Assembly: GCA_002432805.1 (NCBI GenBank)
Contig: DJGV01000016.1
Span: forward strand, 154,327 to 218,326
Direction: 5' to 3'
Source of the DNA: Fervidobacterium sp. UBA5837
GTDB taxonomy: Bacteria; Thermotogota; Thermotogae; Thermotogales; Fervidobacteriaceae
Length of the DNA: 64,000 bases
Part shown: piece after piece, positions 18,693 to 27,009 of the stretch
How the letters are laid out: each line of letters opens with the position of its first letter
Numbering within the stretch: position 1 is the stretch's first letter
Made by a program: the position numbers and the translations under genes
Notes under the pieces: generated by a model
What the model saw: only the letters and a program-made list of their open reading frames with translations
Told to the model about the DNA's origin: nothing
The model's database searches: none

Positions 18693-19165
18693 GTGTTTTG
18701 AGTATGATCAAAATTTTTCTTGATAAAATCAGCAATTATACGAGAAATTTCGAATTTCATTTTGTGTTCTGATGATATAACTAACTGAGCATGATCACTG
18801 TAGTACCTATGAAATTCATTGTAATGCTTCTCTGCTATCTCTGGCCTCATATACTTCCTGATTTTTTCATAGAATCGTTCTTTCGGGACCTTTAAATATG
18901 CGATCATAAAATTATCGTTTGAATATCCAACTGTTGCACCGCATCCGATTATTATTTTATCACAGTTCTTTGCAAATCTGTCAACAATTTTCTTTTCAAT
19001 TTTTCCGACTTCTTTTATACCATAGGTTGTCAGAAGCGTATAAAAGTCTTTACCCGTCTCTATTTCGAGTATCCTATCGATTTCTATCACGTTGTACCCA
19101 AAGTCTTCTTTGAGCATTTTTGCCACAAGACTCTTACCACTTCCTGGTAGTCCGGTTATGTACAA
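18689..19165 (-). CDS. Shikimate kinase-like P-loop protein
   Basis: 158 residues with YITGLPGSGKSLVAKML at the very start (Walker A), then IEIDRILEIETG where shikimate kinases have the DxD-like substrate loop. The length and layout fit the shikimate kinase/gluconate kinase fold, but the substrate arginines of AroK are not clear, so I do not name the substrate. The start is odd: the only in-frame ATG-like codon is TTG at 19165, about 14 bases from GGAGG, while a CTG at 19171 has a seven-base spacing. The gene follows yjbQ within about ten bases. Confidence 0.6.
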   Translation of the reverse strand: MYITGLPGSGKSLVAKMLKEDFGYNVIEIDRILEIETGKDFYTLLTTYGIKEVGKIEKKIVDRFAKNCDKIIIGCGATVGYSNDNFMIAYLKVPKERFYEKIRKYMRPEIAEKHYNEFHRYYSDHAQLVISSEHKMKFEISRIIADFIKKNFDHTQNT

Positions 19166-19173
19166 ATTCAGTG

Positions 19174-19572
19174 TTATCCCTCCAAAGTTTTTATGTACAA
19201 GTACCGTTTCCGCGGTCCATCAAACTCACATAGGAATATACCTTGCCATACACCCAACATGAGTTTAGAATCTGAGATGATGATACTCTCGCTTGAACCT
19301 ATCATGGAAGCCTTTATATGTGCATCGGAATTTCCTTCGATATGGTTGTAGCTTCCGCTCTCTGGCACTATCTTTTCAAGTTGGTAGATGATGTCCCTTA
19401 CAACATCTGGGTCAGCATGTTCGTTTATCGTGATACCACACGTTGTGTGCGGCACATAAACTACGCAGATCCCGTCTCTTACACTACTCTCTGTTACTGC
19501 TTGCCTCACAATGCTTGTAACATCGATGAACTCTATCCTTTTCTTAGTGGTGATTTCAACCGTTTTGAGCAT
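19174..19572 (-). CDS. yjbQ: YjbQ/UPF0047 family protein
   Basis: 132 residues with the family marks VVYVPHTTCGITINEHADPD and the end segment MLGVWQGIFLCEFDGPRKR. This small conserved family has been linked to a low thiamine-phosphate synthase activity, but its main role is unclear. The conserved histidines and the glutamate are present. It lies between the BMP transporter operon and the P-loop protein on the same strand. Confidence 0.9.
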   Translation of the reverse strand: MLKTVEITTKKRIEFIDVTSIVRQAVTESSVRDGICVVYVPHTTCGITINEHADPDVVRDIIYQLEKIVPESGSYNHIEGNSDAHIKASMIGSSESIIISDSKLMLGVWQGIFLCEFDGPRKRYLYIKTLEG

Positions 19573-19618
19573 TTCCCAGCGCTCCCTATATTTAATTATT
19601 TACTCTTGGGTATGTTTT

Positions 19619-20578
19619 TCAATCGTGCTTTTCGTATGGTACTCCATCAGCGGCTGGCCCGCGCGACCTGCCAACTACTCCGGCAACGACAACTATCGTG
19701 AGTATGAAAGGAATAGTGTCGAAGAGTGATTTTACGTTTGCTGCAACTTGTATCTCCTGCAGACTCTGCAATTGATTCGAGAAAGCTCCGAAAAATCCAA
19801 AGAACAAGCTTGCAAGCATCGCACCAACTGGATTCCAATTACCTACTATCATTGCTGCAAGACCTATGAATCCTCTCCCACCAGACATGAGTTCTTTGAA
19901 CTGTCCTATCTCACCAACACTTAGATAAGCTCCAGCAAGTGATGCGAAAACACCGCTCATTATGACACCGAAATATCTTATTGCGTACACATTGATTCCC
20001 AGTGTGTCGGCTGCTTCAGGGTTTTCTCCAACCGCCCTCATTCTCAGTCCCAACTTTGTCTTGTATATCAACCACCAACCAAAGGCTACGCAACCAAAGG
20101 CTATGTACACGAATGGGCTTATCTCTCCTAGCACTTGTCCAATGAATGGTATTTCGACAAGACCGGGGATGGTTATTTCATCTATCTTTCCGACAAAATC
20201 GGTTTGACCGGGTTGACCGAATATTGGTTCCATCAAGAATCCAGTTAAGCCCTGAGCAAGTAGCGTTATAGCGGTTCCAAGGACAATCTGGTTACCTGAC
20301 CATTTTATACTTCCCCAAGCATGCAATAAGGCAAGTATTATGCCACTTACAACTGCCATCAAGACTCCAAACCACACGTTTCCAGTCAGGTACGTAAAGA
20401 CCACGGAGGTAAATGAACCCATGAGTATGATTCCTTCAAGTGCAATGTTAACGACACCCGTTGTCTCACTAAAAACTCCACCAAGTGATGCAAACATCAG
20501 TGGTGTGGCGACTGTCAATGCAATTTTGTAAAATTCTGGGTTTATGAAGACGGATAATATCGCTAATAGGACTATCAT
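19619..20578 (-). CDS. ABC transporter permease, BMP/nucleoside type (NupQ-like)
   Basis: 319 residues and about eight to nine membrane segments, with TTGVVNIALEGIILMGSFTS, KLGLRMRAVGENPEAADTLG and GRGFIGLAAMIVGNWNP, which mark the second permease of Nup/Yuf-type importers. It partners the permease upstream (ATGA overlap), the double ATPase and the BMP binding protein. Likely cargo is nucleosides, by family; this is not shown by the sequence. Confidence 0.88.
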   Translation of the reverse strand: MIVLLAILSVFINPEFYKIALTVATPLMFASLGGVFSETTGVVNIALEGIILMGSFTSVVFTYLTGNVWFGVLMAVVSGIILALLHAWGSIKWSGNQIVLGTAITLLAQGLTGFLMEPIFGQPGQTDFVGKIDEITIPGLVEIPFIGQVLGEISPFVYIAFGCVAFGWWLIYKTKLGLRMRAVGENPEAADTLGINVYAIRYFGVIMSGVFASLAGAYLSVGEIGQFKELMSGGRGFIGLAAMIVGNWNPVGAMLASLFFGFFGAFSNQLQSLQEIQVAANVKSLFDTIPFILTIVVVAGVVGRSRGPAADGVPYEKHD

Positions 20579-21609
20579 GCTTCCACCTTCTTCCTTGCAT
20601 ATATTGCTCTGACTATTCTATCTGCTGCAACGAGGAATATGACGATTGCCTGCGTGATCATAACTATGTATTTTGAAACGCCCATGAATTGCATTTCGTT
20701 ACTTCCAGTTCTCAGTGCACCTATCAATATGGCGGCGAAAATTATACCGATAGGATTATTTTGACCTATGAGTGCTATACTGATGCCATCAAATCCTTTA
20801 CCGCCGGCAAGCTCTCCCAAGAATCTGTGGTGAACGCCCATGAGTTCGGTTACGCCTGCAAGTCCGGCCAGTGCACCACTAATTGCCATTGCAAGTATAA
20901 CGTTTTTGGAAACACTTATTCCGCCGTACTCTGCTGCGTAAGGATTGAACCCAACTGCCTTTATTTCGTAACCGCTTGTTGTCTTATTCAAGAATACGTA
21001 CATGAAAACAGCAGCCAATATTGCTATCACTATTCCCGAACTAAGCTCCATAGCTCCAACCCTCATCAAAATAGGTAATTGAGCAGATGTCGATATCTCA
21101 GGGCTTTTCGGTGAACCATATCCGGTTGCGAGCGGCCCGGTAACCATGAAAGATGCTATGTACGTTGTTATCGAGTTGAGCATTATCGTTGTAACAACTT
21201 CGTGCGCGCCTGTTTTTGCCTTTAGAAAACCTGCAATCGCTGCCCATCCTGCACCAGCTACCATGCCAATGAGCATTGTTAATGGTATAGCGATAGCTGG
21301 TGGCAGTCCACCAAAGTTACTTGCAAATGTGGCTGCTGCCAATGCGCCTATTCCCATTTGCCCCTCAGCACCTATGTTGAAGACTCCAGCTCTGAAACCA
21401 AAGCCAACTGCAAGACCGGTAAGTATAAGCGGTGTACTCTTGATAAGAGTGTCTATTATCGCCTGTTGATTTCCAAATGCACCATGAATCAGTGAACCAT
21501 AAGCTTCTATGGGATTTTTCCCAATGGCTAGAATAACCAAAGCGGATATGACGAGTGCTATCACAACTGCAATTACAGGAACAGCTATACTCTGAAACAT
21601 TTTCTTCAT
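20575..21609 (-). CDS. ABC transporter permease, BMP/nucleoside type (NupP-like)
   Basis: 344 residues, with TPLILTGLAVGFGFRAGVFN, IGAEGQMGIGALAAA, KAKTGAHEVVTTIMLNSI and GYEIKAVGFNPYAAEYGGIS. The KTGAHEVV stretch is the cytoplasmic loop that contacts the ATPase. It overlaps both neighbours by four bases, so all three transporter genes are co-translated. Confidence 0.9.
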   Translation of the reverse strand: MKKMFQSIAVPVIAVVIALVISALVILAIGKNPIEAYGSLIHGAFGNQQAIIDTLIKSTPLILTGLAVGFGFRAGVFNIGAEGQMGIGALAAATFASNFGGLPPAIAIPLTMLIGMVAGAGWAAIAGFLKAKTGAHEVVTTIMLNSITTYIASFMVTGPLATGYGSPKSPEISTSAQLPILMRVGAMELSSGIVIAILAAVFMYVFLNKTTSGYEIKAVGFNPYAAEYGGISVSKNVILAMAISGALAGLAGVTELMGVHHRFLGELAGGKGFDGISIALIGQNNPIGIIFAAILIGALRTGSNEMQFMGVSKYIVMITQAIVIFLVAADRIVRAIYARKKVEA

Positions 21610-23168
21610 AGCTTACCACCTCTGATTTCTTCTAATTTCTTTCCAGCCATCATGAGCCCAACTTCTTCTATCGTTGTCTCTTCTGGTCTCACCTCACCCA
21701 TGATCTTACCTTCGTACATCACAAGTATTCTATCACTCAGTGAGAAAATCTCTTCCAATTCCATCGAAATGAGTAGTATGCCAACGTCTTGTTCCCTCAT
21801 CCTTAAAACTTGTCTGTGGATGAATTCTATCGCTCCAACGTCCAATCCTCGAGTCGGTTGAGCAACTACCATGAACTTTGGATTCGCCTTTATCTCCCTA
21901 CCGACAACCAATTTCTGCTGGTTGCCACCAGAGAAGTTACCGCCCAAATGCTCTATGATCCTCGGCCTTACGTCAAATTCTTCCATCAATTCAGCTGTGT
22001 ATCTTTTTATCTCTTTGTGATCTAAGAAGGCACCTTTGGCAAATGGTGGTTTGTAATGCCTCCCAAGTAGCACATTGTAGTATGCTGGGAACGGTTTAAT
22101 TAGAGCATATTTAAATCTGTCTTCTGCTATATGAGTCATCCCCATTTCTCTGAGTAACCTGGGATGCGCGCTGGTAACGTCTTTACCTTGGAATATGATG
22201 TGTCCTCTTTCAACTTTCCTAAGGCCAGTTATTGCTTCAATGAACTCGGTCTGCCCATTGCCTGCAACACCGGCAATCCCTACAACCTCGCCTCTTCTTA
22301 CTGTCAACGATACGCCATTTACCACTTCAAGACGTCTGTTATCTCTCACTTGCAAATCTTTTACCTCGAAGACAACATCTTTTGGCTTGTGTGGTGCTTT
22401 ATCAAGTTTCAGGACAACATCTCTTCCAACCATCGCTCTGGCAATTTCTCTCTCATTTGTATCTTTAGTAATGAGCTCTGCTGTAACCTTCCCACCGCGC
22501 ATGACGGTGATTTTCTCACTTATCTCCATAACCTCGTTGAGTTTGTGCGATATGAATAGTATGGTCTTGCCATCTTTTTGAAGATTTCGCATGATTACAA
22601 ATAGTTCTTCAACTTCTTGAGGTGTCAATACTGCTGTAGGTTCATCCAAAATGATTATCTGCGCACCTCTATAAAGTGTCTTGATGATTTCAACTCTCTG
22701 TTGCATACCAACTGGCATATCTTCTATTTTTGCATCGATATCGATGTACAGCCCATATCTTTCTGATAATTCCTTAACTACCTGCCTTGAATGTTTCAGA
22801 TCAAAATTCAAACCTTTTACAGGTTCGTTCCCCAATACTACATTTTCTGTGGCCGTTAATGTATTGACGAGCATAAAGTGTTGGTGAACCATACCAATTC
22901 CTGCCTTGATGGCGTCTCTTGGTCCAACAAAAGTCTTTTTCTCACCGAATATTTTAATTTCTCCACTGTCTGGATGGTACAACCCATACAGTTGATTCAT
23001 CAATGTACTCTTGCCTGCACCGTTTTCTCCAACGATTGCGTGTATCTCACCGTTCTTAATACGTATGGTGACTCTGTCGTTGGCCAATACACCTGGAAAC
23101 TTTTTTGTTATCTCCAGCATCTCTACGGCATATTCGTGTCTGACTTGGCTTGCTGTCTCATTCACCAA
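21606..23168 (-). CDS. ABC transporter ATPase, two cassettes, BMP/nucleoside type
   Basis: 520 residues with two fused ATPase domains. First: Walker A GENGAGKST, a degenerate signature around VGMQQRVEI, Walker B IILDEPTAVLT. Second: GVAGNGQTE in place of a normal Walker A, signature FSGGNQQKLVVGREI, then VAQPTRGLDVGA. Asymmetric pairs like this are normal in sugar- and nucleoside-type importers. I take TTG at 23168 as start because GGAGG is seven bases upstream; GTG three bases later is the alternative. Confidence 0.93.
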   Translation of the reverse strand: MVNETASQVRHEYAVEMLEITKKFPGVLANDRVTIRIKNGEIHAIVGENGAGKSTLMNQLYGLYHPDSGEIKIFGEKKTFVGPRDAIKAGIGMVHQHFMLVNTLTATENVVLGNEPVKGLNFDLKHSRQVVKELSERYGLYIDIDAKIEDMPVGMQQRVEIIKTLYRGAQIIILDEPTAVLTPQEVEELFVIMRNLQKDGKTILFISHKLNEVMEISEKITVMRGGKVTAELITKDTNEREIARAMVGRDVVLKLDKAPHKPKDVVFEVKDLQVRDNRRLEVVNGVSLTVRRGEVVGIAGVAGNGQTEFIEAITGLRKVERGHIIFQGKDVTSAHPRLLREMGMTHIAEDRFKYALIKPFPAYYNVLLGRHYKPPFAKGAFLDHKEIKRYTAELMEEFDVRPRIIEHLGGNFSGGNQQKLVVGREIKANPKFMVVAQPTRGLDVGAIEFIHRQVLRMREQDVGILLISMELEEIFSLSDRILVMYEGKIMGEVRPEETTIEEVGLMMAGKKLEEIRGGKL

Positions 23169-23277
23169 AAATGCACCTCCGGTAGTCTTTATTCAGTTTG
23201 GATAGTATAAGAGCATCGACATTTTGATACATCAGATTTCATATTATCACGTTGGATGAAATATGATCTATCAAAAT

Positions 23278-23295
23278 GGGGGCGTGGGCGCCCCC
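23278..23295 (-). terminator. GC-rich hairpin after the binding-protein gene
   Basis: GGGGGCG and CGCCCCC with a 4-base loop lie between the binding-protein gene and the ATPase gene. The following sequence on the minus strand (ATTTTGATAG) is a poor T tract. It may be a leaky terminator or an RNA-stabilising hairpin that keeps binding-protein mRNA in excess. Confidence 0.5.
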
Positions 23296-23326
23296 CTATG
23301 ATAAAATGTTAAGAAAGTTAAAAATG

Positions 23327-24427
23327 TTATTTAGGTAATTTTACTCCCTTTACTGTGAATGCCTTTAGTGCATCTTCTGAATCTGGTATCGTTATTGTTC
23401 CCTTAAGGATGAGTCCTTGGAGATAATCAATTTCCTTCAAAACTGTTGGAGCAACTTTATCTATTATCTCTTTCGTGTACGTAAGTTGAGATATCCTAAC
23501 ACCTTGTTCTTTCAAACCCAAAGTCTGTGTGCCACCTTTGAATTGGCCAGTGTATGCCCACTTAACTCCGTAGTACCCTGCCATGTCAACACCTTTCGTT
23601 GCACTTGTGAGAACGACGCCTGGGGCAACATAGTCTTGATCAACATCAACGCCTATTGCGTAGTACAATGCTTTACCGGAAAGTGCATACTTCTTTATGT
23701 TTTCAAGCCCTTTACCTGCTAACTTTTCGCTCTTCTCTTTTGCTGCTTCGATAACGCCGTTACCACATGCACCTGCTGCTGCAAATATGATATCTACACC
23801 TTGAGAGAATTGAGAAATTGCAAGGTCTTTACCTTTCTTTGGATCGCTGAATTCGTTCGTGTACCCTCTAACTACCGTTACTTTCTTTCCTTTGAGGTCT
23901 TGGTAAGCCTTTACACCTGCTTCATAGCCATATCTGTATCTTTCGACTGGTGGAATCGCTATACCGCCGACAAATCCAACCTTACCTGTCTTTGTCATTG
24001 CTGCTGCAATGTATCCAACTGAAAATGCTGCTTCTTGTTCTTTGAAGAGGAATCCAATAACGTTTGGAAGTGTGCTGGATGGCGTGAAGTCTATACATGC
24101 AAAGTATACTGTTGGGTATTGTTTTGCAACTTTTTCAAGAGCATCTTGCATCATGAAACCAACCGCAAACACAACGCCACCGTCTTTTTCCTTAAGAACT
24201 TCTTCTGCTGCTTTTGTCAAGTTTGGTACGTAGTCAGATTGTTCCAGTGACATGACGACCTTTGTTTCTATCTTCAGTTCTTCCCCTGCTTTCTTGATAC
24301 CGGCCCAAGTACCATCGTTGAACGACTTGTCACCTAATCCTCCAGTATCAGTGACCATAATAGCTTTGAAAGAAAAGCCGAACGTGAATAATACCGCAAG
24401 AAGTGCAATAACTAAAAACCTTTTCAT
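23327..24427 (-). CDS. BMP-family substrate-binding protein of the ABC importer
   Basis: 366 residues with a cleavable signal peptide (about residues 1-19) and no lipobox cysteine, so it is periplasmic rather than lipid-anchored. Family marks: DTGGLGDKSFNDGTWAGIKK, then DYVPNLTKAAEE, KVGFVGGIAIPPVERY and FAAAGACGNGVIEAA. BMP proteins bind nucleosides or related ligands. The start overlaps the stop of the large membrane protein upstream (ATGA), which ties that protein to this importer. Confidence 0.92.
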   Translation of the reverse strand: MKRFLVIALLAVLFTFGFSFKAIMVTDTGGLGDKSFNDGTWAGIKKAGEELKIETKVVMSLEQSDYVPNLTKAAEEVLKEKDGGVVFAVGFMMQDALEKVAKQYPTVYFACIDFTPSSTLPNVIGFLFKEQEAAFSVGYIAAAMTKTGKVGFVGGIAIPPVERYRYGYEAGVKAYQDLKGKKVTVVRGYTNEFSDPKKGKDLAISQFSQGVDIIFAAAGACGNGVIEAAKEKSEKLAGKGLENIKKYALSGKALYYAIGVDVDQDYVAPGVVLTSATKGVDMAGYYGVKWAYTGQFKGGTQTLGLKEQGVRISQLTYTKEIIDKVAPTVLKEIDYLQGLILKGTITIPDSEDALKAFTVKGVKLPK

Positions 24428-26271
24428 ACTCTCGACCTCCTTTTAAGGATGTGGTTGTGATATAACCAGTATAATCCAAAACCGATGGATAATATGAACG
24501 CATATGGAATGTACCAATTTACGTATATCGTTAAGGATGGAACACCGACTTGTACAAACAATGTCTGATTCCTAAGTAACGTGAGTACTGAGACTGCAAA
24601 ACTACCGAGCATAGGAATGAATGCTTCGTACATATTCAATGCACTTAAGAACAATGCAAGTCCAAGCAATATTATGGCAGATAGAAATGTACTGACTTTG
24701 TATCCGGGGACCCAGACCACACTACTTCTCTTTGCACTGTTGAGTGTAGACAGCAGTCTTTCCAACGTCTTTCCACTGAATCTTGAATTAACGAAGGCGA
24801 CCATTTCTTCATTAAAATCATCTGATCCAATTGAAGCAAATTTTGTAAACAACTTCTCAATGGACTGTATCTGTTTTTCGGCCTTCTTTGCCCTCGAGTT
24901 CTCGTAGTAAACGAAATTGTCTAATTCTTTGGCAAAGTCTTTATGCGTTGACTTTAAGCCATTTACGTATTCAATCCTCTTGGAGAAATTCTCAGGCACA
25001 AAGTATTCCTCAGAAATTTCGTAAAACTCGTCTTGAAATACATCATTCACGACCGTTGAGAAGCTCTGAATGGATTCGTTTATCAGTGAATCGTATTCTT
25101 TCAAACTATTTTGAACCTTGCCCAGTGAGTCGTTCAGCGTTTCTTCTAACAGTACCGGATAGAATAAAGAATTACTAAATTCGTTTTTCATCACCAGCGC
25201 TTCCGTTGCAAAAGCTGGAAGGAACAAGGAAACAATTGCAAAGAGCGAAAAAAGTGCAGGTATATATTTTTTCTTCAACAAGAAGTAGGATAGAGAGAAG
25301 AGTATGGAGATTGCAAAAACAATTCCATATATTATACCATCAATCGTTGATTGTATGTTGAAGAAAGCACCTATGTAAACTGTTTCCGATGCAATGATCA
25401 ATGTCAATGGCAATTTGAAATTCTTAAATAACATATACCAGACTAAGAAAACGACTACATAAACTACCCATCTGATCCAACCTAAGTTAACTTGTTTTGG
25501 AGTAACGTTCACAAATTCTTCCGAAATTACGCTCTTTAGGCCGGCTATGAGTGAGAATGTACTTCTGAATATGGAACTTCTCGTCCTCATTATCAAAGTT
25601 TCTGGGTCATAGTCGGAAGCGGATGTTTCAGCATCTTTTATTATGCTTGAAATAGTCTCTACAATTTCCGGATTGTCCATAATCAATTTTATTGTTTCTA
25701 ATTCTTCGCCGTTGTAAACGGGCATATATTCATAGTTTGATATTATGCTCTTCCTCAAAGATTCAAGCTCGTTTGGTGTATCTTCAATCTGGATATCGAT
25801 ACCAAAAAGGTACGCTGCCAAATCTTGCGCATAGTTTCCGAATGCATCAGCAATTCTAATTTGGTATTCTCCGAAAAAATCGTTGAACAATTGTGAGTTC
25901 ATTATGAGTTCTTCGCTAAAATCTTTGTTGTTCAACTTGGCTTCCCAATAGGCTAAATACATTGCCCTTGCAAGCCTTTCTTCCTCGCTATCGACACCTT
26001 CAAAAGGTTTCAATGCCTCAAGGAAGTTTCCTGTCTTCTTTGCAACCTCGCTTCTCTCACTTGAGCCAACCATGTAAATTTTGAAAAACCTATACAAGGG
26101 TAATTCATCTTGTATAGCCTTTTCAACACTCTTGTGGAATGGATTAGAAGGTTCAAAATAGTTGAGATAAATCTCCTTTGACTTTGCCAGATCTAAGGCA
26201 AATATGAATGTTGAAGAAAGTAGCAATATAAGTATAAGAGGTATAACCCTTTGCCTTGTCACACTCTGCAC
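24424..26271 (-). CDS. Unrecognised 615-residue membrane protein coupled to BMP gene
   Basis: I do not recognise a family. It has an N-terminal signal-like segment (about 9-26), a soluble helical domain (about 30-265), four membrane segments (about 266-360), a second charged, coiled-coil-prone soluble domain (about 365-505) and three or four C-terminal membrane segments (about 515-610), ending in a basic tail. The odd arrangement of two soluble domains between membrane bundles suggests a receptor or scaffold. It begins the transporter operon and its stop overlaps the binding-protein start, so a link with uptake is likely by context only. Confidence 0.75.
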   Translation of the reverse strand: MQSVTRQRVIPLILILLLSSTFIFALDLAKSKEIYLNYFEPSNPFHKSVEKAIQDELPLYRFFKIYMVGSSERSEVAKKTGNFLEALKPFEGVDSEEERLARAMYLAYWEAKLNNKDFSEELIMNSQLFNDFFGEYQIRIADAFGNYAQDLAAYLFGIDIQIEDTPNELESLRKSIISNYEYMPVYNGEELETIKLIMDNPEIVETISSIIKDAETSASDYDPETLIMRTRSSIFRSTFSLIAGLKSVISEEFVNVTPKQVNLGWIRWVVYVVVFLVWYMLFKNFKLPLTLIIASETVYIGAFFNIQSTIDGIIYGIVFAISILFSLSYFLLKKKYIPALFSLFAIVSLFLPAFATEALVMKNEFSNSLFYPVLLEETLNDSLGKVQNSLKEYDSLINESIQSFSTVVNDVFQDEFYEISEEYFVPENFSKRIEYVNGLKSTHKDFAKELDNFVYYENSRAKKAEKQIQSIEKLFTKFASIGSDDFNEEMVAFVNSRFSGKTLERLLSTLNSAKRSSVVWVPGYKVSTFLSAIILLGLALFLSALNMYEAFIPMLGSFAVSVLTLLRNQTLFVQVGVPSLTIYVNWYIPYAFILSIGFGLYWLYHNHILKRRSRV

Positions 26272-26629
26272 CTTCCTTTGCTATGATTTATTAAATTTCC
26301 CATTTGCGATGTAATTCAAATGTTATTCAATATATTCTACCATATTTTACCACGCTTAATGCAATTTTTGCTATATCAGTTTGCTATATCAGATAATTAT
26401 CATACATCAAAAAAACATTTCTACTTTTTGTAAATGAGAAACGAAGTAAGGTTATTAAAAAGGCTATTAGATGTGTGATGAGGATAATAAAAAACTAGGC
26501 TCATAAATTATATTACACAATGCTTAGCTTTCACAAGTGTCGAGTATTGCGATATAAATGAATCATATTGCCTCTAAAGAATGAAAAAAGAAGAATGTGA
26601 GCAATATGCATAAATTAGGAGGAATATCT
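26272..26629. other. Intergenic region, promoter side of the transporter operon
   Basis: No gene seen. It holds the tandem 13-bp repeat at 26367-26392 and, on the minus strand, a weak promoter-like pair (TTGCAT at about 26359-26364 and TAGAAT at about 26334-26339, 19-base spacer) in front of the 615-residue protein. The rest, from about 26400 to 26630, shows nothing I can name. Confidence 0.4.
26367..26392. repeat. Tandem 13-bp repeat upstream of the transporter operon
   Basis: TTTGCTATATCAG occurs twice back to back (26367-26379 and 26380-26392). It lies just upstream of the likely operon promoter, where an operator or activator site would sit. Confidence 0.6.
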
Positions 26630-26662
26630 GACTTTTTCAAAAATAAACGGGGCTTACGCCCC
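26630..26662 (-). terminator. Intrinsic terminator after ferredoxin
   Basis: Minus strand: GGGGC, 4-base loop, GCCCC, then GTTTATTTTTG. It ends the short ferredoxin transcript. Confidence 0.75.
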
Positions 26663-26700
26663 TTAAAACGTTAAATTTCCATTAAAAAACAAATTCTTTT

Positions 26701-26886
<186 letters not shown>

Positions 26887-26921
26887 TTAGCACCTCCTTC
26901 ACATGATTACAAGTTAACCTC

Positions 26922-26949
26922 ATTATATCATACGTTTCTAACTTTGCAA
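26922..26949 (-). promoter_or_regulatory. Promoter of the ferredoxin gene
   Basis: Minus strand: TTGCAA, 16 bases, TATAAT. It lies about 40 bases before the start codon. Confidence 0.65.
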
Positions 26950-27009
26950 ATGATATTACGTATAGCTAATCATCGGGCAATCATATCGAACAATCATATC
27001 AGGCAATCA

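Noticed and set aside
20689..21078. Long antisense frames over the transporter and rpoC genes
   Set aside because: They mirror coding sequence on the other strand with no SD or family motif.
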